From an uncultured Celeribacter sp. (lineage in GTDB: Bacteria; Pseudomonadota; Alphaproteobacteria; Rhodobacterales; Rhodobacteraceae), in contig NZ_OY781107.1 in assembly GCF_963676475.1 (NCBI RefSeq), positions 372,001 through 436,000 on the forward strand: 64,000 nucleotides of DNA, read 5' to 3'. The notes beneath the pieces were generated by a model. The model saw nothing but the letters and a program-made list of their open reading frames with translations, was not told the origin of the DNA and did no database searches. The position numbers and the translations under genes were made by a program. Shown here one piece after another: positions 49,350 through 56,509 of the stretch. Every line of letters starts with the position of its first letter. Within the stretch, counting starts at the first letter, position 1.

Positions 49350-49993
49350 CACCGAAAGCCGTAATTTTCGATTGTGACGGGGTGATCGTCGATAGCGAGC
49401 CGCCGCTTTTGGAATTCCTGCAAAAGGACTTCGCGCGCTTTGGCCTCGACATCACGCTGCATGAGTTAGAGACCAAATATGTCGGCGGCACCATGGCGCG
49501 TGTGGGCGAGCGTGCGCGCGCCGCAGGGGCCACCCTGCCCGACGATTGGCAGGTTGAGGTCTACCCCCGCGTCTTCGACATGCTGCGAAAAGGCGTGCCG
49601 CTGATCCCCGGCATTGAGGCCGCCTTTGATGCGCTGAACGCGGCGGGCATTCCCTATGCAGTCGGCTCAAACGGACCGATGGAGAAAATGGATGTGACGC
49701 TGGGCGCGCATCCTGCGGTCTTTGCCCGTCTCAAAGGCCGCATTCACTCCGCGCACACCTATGGCACCGCAAAACCCGAACCAGGGCTCTTCCTCATTGC
49801 CGCCGAACAGCTTGGCGTCTCCCCCGAAGACTGCGTGGTGATCGACGACAGCCCCTCGGGCTGTATCGCCGCACGTCGCGCCGGAATGCGCTGTTTTGGC
49901 TTTGATCCGCATGGCGATGGTGCGCGACTGATCAAAGAGGGTGCCGAGCATCTTTCCGACATGCATGACCTGCCCGCCCGTCTCGGCCTCTAA
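49346..49993 (+). CDS. HAD family phosphatase (beta-phosphoglucomutase-like subgroup)
   Basis: The 215-residue protein has the HAD motifs in order: FDCDGVIVDSEP with the two catalytic aspartates, VGSNGP (motif II), KPEPGLF (motif III lysine) and VIDDSPSGCIAA (motif IV aspartates). A helical cap lies between residues 15 and 80. Members hydrolyse small sugar phosphates or phosphoglycolate. The substrate cannot be chosen from sequence. It overlaps rsmD and ends before a strong terminator. Confidence 0.92.
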   Translation: MTPKAVIFDCDGVIVDSEPPLLEFLQKDFARFGLDITLHELETKYVGGTMARVGERARAAGATLPDDWQVEVYPRVFDMLRKGVPLIPGIEAAFDALNAAGIPYAVGSNGPMEKMDVTLGAHPAVFARLKGRIHSAHTYGTAKPEPGLFLIAAEQLGVSPEDCVVIDDSPSGCIAARRAGMRCFGFDPHGDGARLIKEGAEHLSDMHDLPARLGL

Positions 49994-50017
49994 TCTTCAT
50001 TGCAGACAAATACTCAT

Positions 50018-50044
50018 AAAAAGGCCGCCAAAAGGCGGCCTTTT
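50018..50044. terminator. Bidirectional terminator between the HAD and TRAP genes
   Basis: AAAAGGCCGCC and GGCGGCCTTTT form an 11-bp perfect stem with an AAAA loop. The symmetric A and T tracts can serve both convergent transcripts. Confidence 0.85.
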
Positions 50045-50062
50045 CTCAAATGATCACATAAA

Positions 50063-51148
50063 TCATTCCGTGATGATCGTATAAGCCGCGCCATTCGCAT
50101 CGACCCAGGGGGCCGCGTCCTGCGCATGCTCCATGGCCGCTTTCACATCGGCGACAAGCTTTTCACCATCGAAGCCCTCCTCATCCATTTCAGCGATCCA
50201 GTCGGCCACGACCTCATCCCCCAAAGCGGTGATCTTCGCGGTCTCTTCTTCGCTCAACACGTTGACCGCATTGTCGCTCGCTTCGATGACTTTCACACCG
50301 TCGTCGTCGCCCATGTCATAGGCGATGCCGGACCAACGCGAGGCCATCAGGCCGGAGTTGCGGTCAATCACCTCTTTCAGATCATCCGGCAGGCTATCGT
50401 ATTTCGCCTTGTTCATCGCCCAGAGGAAATAGAGGTTGTAGAATGACCGATCCCCTGCCACGTCGGTTTCCGCATCGGTCAGCTCGTCAAGTTTCAAAGA
50501 CGGCGACATGGCGAAGGTGATGATGCCGCCATCCAGCACGCCTTTGGACAGCGCCTCGGGGAAGGCCGGGACCGGCAAGCCAACAGGCGTCGCGCCCATT
50601 TTTTCGAGCAAAAGCGTCGAGGTGCGGGTCGGCGCGCGGAGTTTCAGGCCTTCGAAGTCTTCGACCTTGCGGATCGGCTCGCCTTTCTTGTGCACAAGAC
50701 CCTCACCATGGGTGTGCGCGGCCAGGATATGAATGTCGGAGAAATCGTCCAGAAGGTGCTCTTGGGTAAATTCCCACGCCGCCATGGAGGACAGCTCAGC
50801 GGATTTGAGCGAGAGGAACGGCAGTTCGATCGCCTCGGTCTCCGGGAAGCGCCCCGGCTGATAGCCCGGAATGATCCAGCCGCCGTCGATGGCGCCGTCA
50901 CGGATCAGGTCGTATTGGTCCGGGGCTTTGCCGCCGAGTTGCATCAGCGGATAGATCTCGACCTTGATGCGCCCACCGCTGTCTTTCTCGACTTTGCGGG
51001 CCCAAGGCTCCATGAAATAGGTGGCGGAACCGGCTTTCGGGGATACGAAATGCTGGAACCGGAGGGTGACCTCCTGCGCGGCCGCGGACAGGGTTCCGGT
51101 CGCGGTGACCAGAGCTGCGAGAGCGGCGGATTTCAAGAGGTGGTTCAT
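50063..51148 (-). CDS. dctP: TRAP transporter solute-binding protein, DctP family (orphan)
   Basis: The 361-residue periplasmic protein has a signal peptide (LLKSAALAALVTATGTLSAAAQ) and the DctP fold: VTLRFQHFVSPKAGS, KVEIYPLMQLGGKAPDQYDLIRDG (part), the carboxylate-binding region GLKLRAPTRTSTLLLEKMGA (part) and GGIITFAMSP. It would capture a carboxylate for a TRAP carrier. Genes for the DctQ and DctM membrane subunits are not next to it or elsewhere in the window, so its membrane partner is unknown. GGAGG lies 7 bases before the ATG at 51148. It is flanked by a terminator and by a TetR-like operator. Confidence 0.9.
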   Translation of the reverse strand: MNHLLKSAALAALVTATGTLSAAAQEVTLRFQHFVSPKAGSATYFMEPWARKVEKDSGGRIKVEIYPLMQLGGKAPDQYDLIRDGAIDGGWIIPGYQPGRFPETEAIELPFLSLKSAELSSMAAWEFTQEHLLDDFSDIHILAAHTHGEGLVHKKGEPIRKVEDFEGLKLRAPTRTSTLLLEKMGATPVGLPVPAFPEALSKGVLDGGIITFAMSPSLKLDELTDAETDVAGDRSFYNLYFLWAMNKAKYDSLPDDLKEVIDRNSGLMASRWSGIAYDMGDDDGVKVIEASDNAVNVLSEEETAKITALGDEVVADWIAEMDEEGFDGEKLVADVKAAMEHAQDAAPWVDANGAAYTIITE

Positions 51149-51261
51149 GGGCAAGCCTCCTTCGGGCTGTGAGTGCGACCCGGTGGATCGCGGCCATTTT
51201 GACGTGGAGATTTGCTAGTCCAGTTGCAAGTCATTCGCAACAGGCGTACCCCATCTTTTAT

Positions 51262-51277
51262 CTGACCATTCAGTCAG
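51262..51277. promoter_or_regulatory. TetR-type operator-like palindrome upstream of dctP
   Basis: CTGAC-CATTCA-GTCAG is a perfect inverted repeat with six-base spacer. TGAC/GTCA half sites of this kind are typical of TetR-family operators. It lies 114 bases upstream of the dctP start, between it and the map terminator. No TetR gene is nearby. Confidence 0.35.
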
Positions 51278-51290
51278 GGCCTTGTTTCTT

Positions 51291-51325
51291 AAAGAAAAAG
51301 CGGAGAACTTTTCGGTCTCCGCTTT
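51291..51325 (-). terminator. Rho-independent terminator after map
   Basis: On the minus strand AAAGCGGAGA pairs with TCTCCGCTTT (10 bp, 9-base loop), followed by TTCTTT. It begins about 11 bases after the map stop codon. Confidence 0.75.
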
Positions 51326-51335
51326 GGCGTTTTTC

Positions 51336-52178
51336 TCAATATGTCGGGAAATAGATGTTTCCCGGAGAGGGTGTGAAGATCTCACACCCGGTCGCCGTCA
51401 CCCCGATCGAGTGCTCAAACTGGGCGGACAATTTCTTGTCCTTGGTGATCGCGGTCCAGTCGTCGCCCAGCACTTTCGTCTCGGGGCGACCCAGATTGAT
51501 CATCGGCTCGATGGTGAAGAACATGCCCTCTTCGAGCACCGGTGCAGTGTCGCCCGGACGGCGATGCGGCACATAGTGCAGCACGTTGGGCGGCGCGTGG
51601 AACACCCGCCCCAGACCGTGGCCACAGAAATCGCGCACCACGGACATACGGTTCTTGTGCGCGTGCTCTTGGATAACGCGGGCGATGTCGTCGAAGGTGT
51701 TGCCCGGCTTCACCTGTTCGATGCCATACATCAGGCAATCATGGGTCACCTGCACCAGGCGTTCGGCGAATTTTTTCGGATGACCGACGAAATACATCCG
51801 GCTGGTGTCGCCGAACCACCCGTCCTTGATCACGGTCACGTCGATGTTGATGATGTCGCCATCCAACAGCGTGTCATCCTTATGCCCCGGAATTTTCGCG
51901 CCGGGGATGCCGTGACAGACCACATGGTTGGTGGAAATGCACGACGCGTGTTTGTAGCCTTTGTAACCGATGGTCGCAGAAGTAGTCCCAAGCTCCGTCA
52001 CGCGGTGTTCGATGAAAGCATCGATCTCTTCGGTCGTTGCACCGGGCACGACCAGAGGGCCGACCTCATCGAGGATTTGTGCCGCGACCTGACCGGCGGC
52101 ATGCATGCCGGCAAAATCGGCGTCCTCGTAAATCCGAATTCCGTCTTTGGTGATGCGGCCGCGATGCGTCTCGTCCAA
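51336..52178 (-). CDS. map: Type I methionine aminopeptidase
   Basis: MAP removes the initiator methionine from new proteins after deformylation. The 280-residue protein has all metal ligands: INIDVTV and FGDTSR (aspartates), GHGLGRVFH (histidine), FTIEPMIN and QFEHSIGV (glutamates). No in-frame ATG precedes the conserved domain. A TTG at 52178 has GGAG 7 bases upstream and gives the expected N-terminus LDETHRGRITK, so I take this as the start. A TTG at 52226 is a longer alternative without such a site. It lies 66 bases after sfsA on the same strand. Confidence 0.95.
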   Translation of the reverse strand: MDETHRGRITKDGIRIYEDADFAGMHAAGQVAAQILDEVGPLVVPGATTEEIDAFIEHRVTELGTTSATIGYKGYKHASCISTNHVVCHGIPGAKIPGHKDDTLLDGDIINIDVTVIKDGWFGDTSRMYFVGHPKKFAERLVQVTHDCLMYGIEQVKPGNTFDDIARVIQEHAHKNRMSVVRDFCGHGLGRVFHAPPNVLHYVPHRRPGDTAPVLEEGMFFTIEPMINLGRPETKVLGDDWTAITKDKKLSAQFEHSIGVTATGCEIFTPSPGNIYFPTY

Positions 52179-52244
52179 GGGTCCACTCCGTTGTCTTTCG
52201 ACCCGATATAAGGGCTTTGCACGCAAAGGACCAGTGCCGGAGGG

Positions 52245-52937
52245 TTACATCTGATGCAAAGGCCGGGGGACAAAAACGACCTGCTGCGGCGTGATTTCGA
52301 CCGGGAAGACCATGATCTCGACACCTGCGGCCCGTGCCGCCGCCTCGGCTGTCGCATAGGTCGGGTCGATGTCGGCGGCGGGGTGAAAGCGGTCGCAATC
52401 ATCGCGCGACACGAGATAGAGCATCACGGCGCGGTCGCCTTTGGCCACCTGATCCGCCAGAACGGCGAGGTGTTTGGCGCCGCGCGCTGTTTGGGCGTCC
52501 GGGAATTCGGCCAATCCGGTTTCGCGCGACAGCGTCACGGATTTCACCTCGACCCAGATGCTTCTGTCATCCTGCGTGACCAGAAAATCCGCACGTGAGT
52601 TTTCGCCGTATTTCACCTCGGCCCGCACATCGCCCAGAAGCCCCGGCACCTGACGGGCCTCAAGCGCTTCTTTCACAACGCGGTTCGCAAGGCCCGTGTC
52701 GACCACCACGCGCGCGCCCTCCAACTCGACAATCCGCAGACCGAATTTGAGCTTTTTCTTCGGATCGTCATTGGGTTCGACCCAGACGCGCGTGCCCGGA
52801 TCGGACAGCCCCATCATGGACCCGGGGTTCGGACAATGCGCCGTCACCTCGCGCCCGTCGTCCAGACGAATGTCCGCGAGAAAGCGTTTATAGCGGCGCA
52901 AAAGCGTGGCGGGGATCAGATCAGTTTGAAAGCGCAT
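52245..52937 (-). CDS. sfsA: Sugar fermentation stimulation protein SfsA
   Basis: The 230-residue SfsA protein has MRFQTDLIPATLLRRYKRFL-type start (part: LRRYKRFLADI), CPNPGSMMGL, GENSRADFLV and VEVKSVTL, ending in VFVPRPLH. E. coli SfsA was found through maltose gene expression. The fold combines an OB domain with a restriction-endonuclease-like core (D...EVK), and its real function is unclear. The start at 52937 matches the family, and longer frames upstream are not supported. It is divergent from the CinA-type gene. Confidence 0.93.
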   Translation of the reverse strand: MRFQTDLIPATLLRRYKRFLADIRLDDGREVTAHCPNPGSMMGLSDPGTRVWVEPNDDPKKKLKFGLRIVELEGARVVVDTGLANRVVKEALEARQVPGLLGDVRAEVKYGENSRADFLVTQDDRSIWVEVKSVTLSRETGLAEFPDAQTARGAKHLAVLADQVAKGDRAVMLYLVSRDDCDRFHPAADIDPTYATAEAAARAAGVEIMVFPVEITPQQVVFVPRPLHQM

Positions 52938-52985
52938 GGTGAGAGGCCTATACCCTAAACAAGAACCGCTCAAGGAGGGCGAGAC

Positions 52986-53726
52986 ATGACCGATCACAAT
53001 CCCACCGCCGCCATTCTCATCATCGGGGACGAAATTCTTTCGGGCCGCACCCGCGATGCAAATATGTATCACCTCGCCGGTGAATTGACCCGTGTGGGTA
53101 TTGATCTCAAAGAGGCGCGCGTGGTCTCCGACGACCGCGATGCGATTGTCGAGGCGGTTCAGACCCTGTCTTCGAAATACACCCATGTCTTCACCTCTGG
53201 CGGCATCGGGCCGACCCATGACGACATCACCGCCGATTGCATCGCCGCCGCTTTTGGCCGCACCATTGATGTGCGCGACGATGCCCGCGCGCTTTTGACC
53301 GCGCATTACGAAGGCCGCGGCGTCGAGTTCAACGAGGCCCGGATGCGCATGGCTCGCATTCCCGAGGGCGCCACATTGATCGAAAATCCGGTCTCCATTG
53401 CGCCGGGGTTCTCGGTTGAGAACGTCCATGTCATGGCCGGTGTGCCCAGCGTGTTCGTCGCCATGGTCGCGGGGCTTTTGCCGACACTCACCGGCGGCAA
53501 GCCTTTATTGTCGCAGACCTATCGTATTGACAGACCGGAAAGCGCCGTGGCCGAGCCTCTGGGCATGCTGGCCGCGAAATATCCTGCGCTCTCGATGGGC
53601 TCCTACCCGTTCAACCGTGACGGCGCCTTTGGCACCAATATCGTGATCCGGGGGCAGGACGGCGCGATGGTTGATGCCGCAATTCTGGAGCTGGCCGCGA
53701 TCTTCCCCGCCAATGAACAGACCTAA
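52986..53726 (+). CDS. CinA-type molybdopterin-binding (MoCF) domain protein
   Basis: The 246-residue protein has only the N-terminal MoCF_biosynth domain of CinA proteins: AILIIGDEILSGRTRDANMY and FTSGGIGPTHDDITADCIAAAFG (shown in part as GGIGPTHDD). The C-terminal nicotinamide-nucleotide amidase domain is absent. Related single-domain proteins hydrolyse ADP-ribose or FAD-like compounds in some species, but the function here is unknown. AAGGAGGG lies about 5-8 bases before the ATG. It overlaps the following GNAT gene by 14 bases. Confidence 0.9.
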   Translation: MTDHNPTAAILIIGDEILSGRTRDANMYHLAGELTRVGIDLKEARVVSDDRDAIVEAVQTLSSKYTHVFTSGGIGPTHDDITADCIAAAFGRTIDVRDDARALLTAHYEGRGVEFNEARMRMARIPEGATLIENPVSIAPGFSVENVHVMAGVPSVFVAMVAGLLPTLTGGKPLLSQTYRIDRPESAVAEPLGMLAAKYPALSMGSYPFNRDGAFGTNIVIRGQDGAMVDAAILELAAIFPANEQT

Positions 53727-54435
53727 GCTCTTTCAGGCCTTCGAGGCAACTTGGCCGCCTTTGGCCCGCGAAAGCCTTGGGCCGTTTACCTATCGTGATG
53801 GGGCGGGCGGTGGCAGCCGTGTGTCGGCGGCGACGCTTGAGGGCGCGCTGACCGACACGGCCCTAGACGAGGTAGAAGCCCGTTTTGCCAAGGACCAACG
53901 CAACGCCCTGTTTCAAATCCGCAGCGGCGAAGAGGCGTTTGACACCGTGCTCGGTGCGCGTGGCTATCGGATGTTCGATCCCGTGGCCTGCCTCATAGCC
54001 CCCTTGGATCGCTTTGCCCCGGCGCAGGCGGAAGACGGCTATGTCGCTTGGCCGCCCACCGCGATTCAGCGGGAAATTTGGGCCGAAGGTGGCATCGGGC
54101 CTTCACGGATCGAAATCATGCTGCGCACACCCGAGCCGAAATGTACCCTGCTCGGACGCTTAGGCGACACGCCTGCGGGCACCGGGTTTGTCGCCATCCA
54201 CAACCGTATCGCCGTGATCCACGCGCTGGAAATTGCCCTGCCCGCGCGACGCCAAGGTCTCGCCAGCGCCATGATGTCCATCGCTGCCGATTGGGCACGG
54301 GCGCATGGGGCCGACAGCCTTGCGCTTCAGGTCACGCGGGCAAATACGGCGGCTCTTGCGCTCTATTCTGGACTTGGAATGGAGGAGGTGGGCCAGTACC
54401 ACTACAGAACGAAAAACTTGACCGGACACCCATGA
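53713..54435 (+). CDS. GNAT family N-acetyltransferase
   Basis: The 240-residue protein has a C-terminal GNAT domain. The acetyl-CoA pyrophosphate loop is in LPARRQGLASAMM, followed by ANTAALALYSGLGMEE as motif B. The N-terminal part (residues 1-105) has lower similarity and may be a second, degenerate GNAT repeat. The acceptor is unknown. The start lies inside the end of the CinA-type gene and the stop overlaps the OmpA-like gene by four bases, so the three are translated together. Confidence 0.85.
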   Translation: MNRPKLFQAFEATWPPLARESLGPFTYRDGAGGGSRVSAATLEGALTDTALDEVEARFAKDQRNALFQIRSGEEAFDTVLGARGYRMFDPVACLIAPLDRFAPAQAEDGYVAWPPTAIQREIWAEGGIGPSRIEIMLRTPEPKCTLLGRLGDTPAGTGFVAIHNRIAVIHALEIALPARRQGLASAMMSIAADWARAHGADSLALQVTRANTAALALYSGLGMEEVGQYHYRTKNLTGHP

Positions 54436-55373
54436 AACTGATCCCACGCCTCGCTTTTTGCCTGATCTCTGCCTGTCTTGGGGCGTCCTCTGGCGCCTCT
54501 GCACTCGATCTGCCGGGCGCGGCCTCCGTGACCGCACGGCAAAGCGAGTTGGCCTCCGCCGAGCCCTTTCCGACCGGCGCCTATCAGAATGAGGACACGC
54601 CGCGCCTCATGGCCGAAGGTGATGTCGAACTGGTTGCTTACCGCGTGACGGGGACGTCGCTCACCAGCTATCAACTGATCGCCCCGCTGCGCCGCCAGTT
54701 GGAGGCCGAGGGGTTTCAAACCCTCTTCGCCTGCGCCGACAAAGACTGTGGCGGGTTCGATTTTCGTTATCAGCTTGATGTCCTGCCCGAGCCCGCGATG
54801 CATGTGGACCTGAGCGATTATCAATATCTGGTCGCCGAACATGCCGACGGGCGAGTCATTGCGCTTTTGACCAGCCATGCGCCGGGCGCGGGCTTTGTTC
54901 AGATCAGCACGGTGACGCCCTCCGACGCGCCGCCTCTTGAGTTGACGACACCCAGTTCGACCGATCTGACCCAATCGCTTCGTCCCGCCGCGTCGGGAGA
55001 TTTGGCCTCCCGGTTGGAGGCGCGTGGACGTGTTGTCTTGGACGATCTCGCCTTTGACACCGGTTCTGCGACGCTGGGCGAGGGGCCGTTTGCCTCGCTG
55101 CAAAACCTGGCGAATTATCTCACGACGCGTCCAGAGATGCGGATTGTTTTGGTCGGCCACACGGACAATGTCGGCTCCCTCGACAGCAACACCGGCCTGT
55201 CACGCCAGCGCGCGCAAGCGGTGCGGCAGCGGCTGATCACCACTTACGGCGTGTCGTCCGGCCAGATCAGCGCCGATGGCATCGGCTATCTGGCGCCACG
55301 CGTCTCGAATGCCACGCCTGAGGGGCGCGAACAAAACAGAAGGGTCGAAGCGGTGATCGCCTCGACCCAGTAA
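54432..55373 (+). CDS. OmpA family protein
   Basis: The 313-residue exported protein has a signal peptide (RLAFCLISACLGASSGASALD), a central domain of unknown type with two close cysteines (FACADKDCGG), and a C-terminal OmpA domain. That domain shows VLDDLAFDTGSATLGEG, VGHTDNVGSLDSN and the arginine in LSRQRAQAV, which bind meso-diaminopimelate in peptidoglycan. It would anchor to the cell wall. There is no outer-membrane beta-barrel. It is the last gene of the CinA-GNAT-OmpA unit and is convergent with a LysR gene. Confidence 0.9.
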   Translation: MKLIPRLAFCLISACLGASSGASALDLPGAASVTARQSELASAEPFPTGAYQNEDTPRLMAEGDVELVAYRVTGTSLTSYQLIAPLRRQLEAEGFQTLFACADKDCGGFDFRYQLDVLPEPAMHVDLSDYQYLVAEHADGRVIALLTSHAPGAGFVQISTVTPSDAPPLELTTPSSTDLTQSLRPAASGDLASRLEARGRVVLDDLAFDTGSATLGEGPFASLQNLANYLTTRPEMRIVLVGHTDNVGSLDSNTGLSRQRAQAVRQRLITTYGVSSGQISADGIGYLAPRVSNATPEGREQNRRVEAVIASTQ

Positions 55374-55402
55374 GTCTCTTCCACGAGAATTCGTTTAGTG
55401 CC

Positions 55403-56308
55403 TTACCACTTGTCCGGGCCTTTTTCCGCAAAGGAATGGACCAGGAAGTCGATGAAGGCGCGCACTTTCGGCTGGGTAAAACGCCCCGGCGGGTAGACGG
55501 CGTAGATGCCTTGGGTCTCGGCGGGCAGATCGGGGATCGCCTCTTCGATCAACCCCTGTTCCATCGCATCGGCGTACAAAAAGGACGGCAGGTAAGCGAT
55601 GCCGAGGCCGGAAATACAGGCGTTCAGCAAGGATTGCCCATCATTTACGGTCAACCATCCGGCGGTGCGCACCTGACGTTTTTCGCCCGATGGCGCGGTG
55701 AGTTTCCACACGGCGCCATTCGATTGGTTCGAATAGTGCAAAAGCTTGTGCTCGTTCAGATCGTCGATCTTCTGCGGGCGGCCGTATTTTTGGAAATACG
55801 ACGGCGCACCGACCATACGTTTGGTGGTTTCCGTCAGCTTGCGGGCGCGCAGGGTGCTGTCTTCCAACTCGCCGATGCGCACGGCCATGTCGAAGCCTTC
55901 GGAAATCAACTCGACATAGCGATTGTTCAAAACCATGTTCACGGTGATGTCCGGAAATTCCGACAGGAATTCGCCCAGCACCGGCGACAGATGGTTCACG
56001 CCAAAATCGGTCGCAACAGAGATGCGCAACAGGCCCGAGGGCGCGGATTGCATCGAGGTGACGAGGGCATCCGCCTCGCCTGCGTCATTCAAAACACGGC
56101 GCGCGCGGTCGTAATAGGCCAGACCGATTTCGGTCGGGGACACGCGGCGGGTGGTCCGATTGAGAAGACGGGCGCCTAACCGGGCCTCAAGCGCAGAAAC
56201 ATGCTTGGAAACGGCGGATTTGGAAATCCCCATCTTCTTGGCTGCATCCGTGAAACCGCCCTGATCCACGACCGTGGCAAAGGCTTCCATTTCAGTCAGT
56301 CGGTCCAT
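55403..56308 (-). CDS. LysR family transcriptional regulator
   Basis: The 301-residue regulator has the N-terminal winged helix-turn-helix (MEAFATVVDQGGFTDAAKKMGISKSAVSKHVSALEARLG, shown in part as KSAVSKHVSALE) and the C-terminal substrate domain with VGAPSYFQKYG and RPLVDFLV-like end. It resembles the DsdC/CrgA-type LysR group that senses aromatic or redox compounds, but the effector is unknown. It lies downstream of the dienoyl-CoA reductase gene on the same strand. A small plus-strand unit (56337-56492) begins 28 bases upstream of its start. Confidence 0.93.
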   Translation of the reverse strand: MDRLTEMEAFATVVDQGGFTDAAKKMGISKSAVSKHVSALEARLGARLLNRTTRRVSPTEIGLAYYDRARRVLNDAGEADALVTSMQSAPSGLLRISVATDFGVNHLSPVLGEFLSEFPDITVNMVLNNRYVELISEGFDMAVRIGELEDSTLRARKLTETTKRMVGAPSYFQKYGRPQKIDDLNEHKLLHYSNQSNGAVWKLTAPSGEKRQVRTAGWLTVNDGQSLLNACISGLGIAYLPSFLYADAMEQGLIEEAIPDLPAETQGIYAVYPPGRFTQPKVRAFIDFLVHSFAEKGPDKW

Positions 56309-56336
56309 TTAATCATACCTACGTTCTTGGCCCCTC

Positions 56337-56456
56337 ATGAGAGAGTTATTCCGCCCAAATCGGGCAAGAATGGGGAAGATGGGGGACAATAGCGTGGTCT
56401 TTCCGGGATCGTTTGCCCTCAGGAAACGCGGAAACAATCAGGAAAGCCGACAATAG
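56337..56456 (+). CDS. Candidate microprotein of 39 residues, or part of a small RNA
   Basis: An open frame of 39 codons begins at ATG 56337 (MRELFRPNRARMGKMG) and is strongly basic, with SVVFPGSFALRKRG in the middle. Its TAG stop lies inside the left arm of a perfect terminator. No ribosome-binding site is seen before the first ATG. An inner ATG (MGDNSV, 25 residues) follows a GGGGAAG. No other plus-strand gene could use that terminator. Either a short protein or a non-coding RNA is expressed here. I do not recognise a family. Confidence 0.4.
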   Translation: MRELFRPNRARMGKMGDNSVVFPGSFALRKRGNNQESRQ

Positions 56457-56492
56457 TCCCGCCGGATTTTGCCTCCGGCGGGACTATTTTTT
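56452..56492 (+). terminator. Strong rho-independent terminator opposite fadH
   Basis: AATAGTCCCGCCGGA and TCCGGCGGGACTATT form a perfect 15-bp stem with a 7-base loop, and the right arm runs into six T residues on the plus strand. On the minus strand the stem is followed by GTCGG, which is not a U-tract, so it points to a plus-strand transcript from 56309-56450. It may still act as a hairpin behind fadH, whose stop is 18 bases away. Confidence 0.8.
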
Positions 56493-56509
56493 GCAACAAA
56501 GGAAACGGG

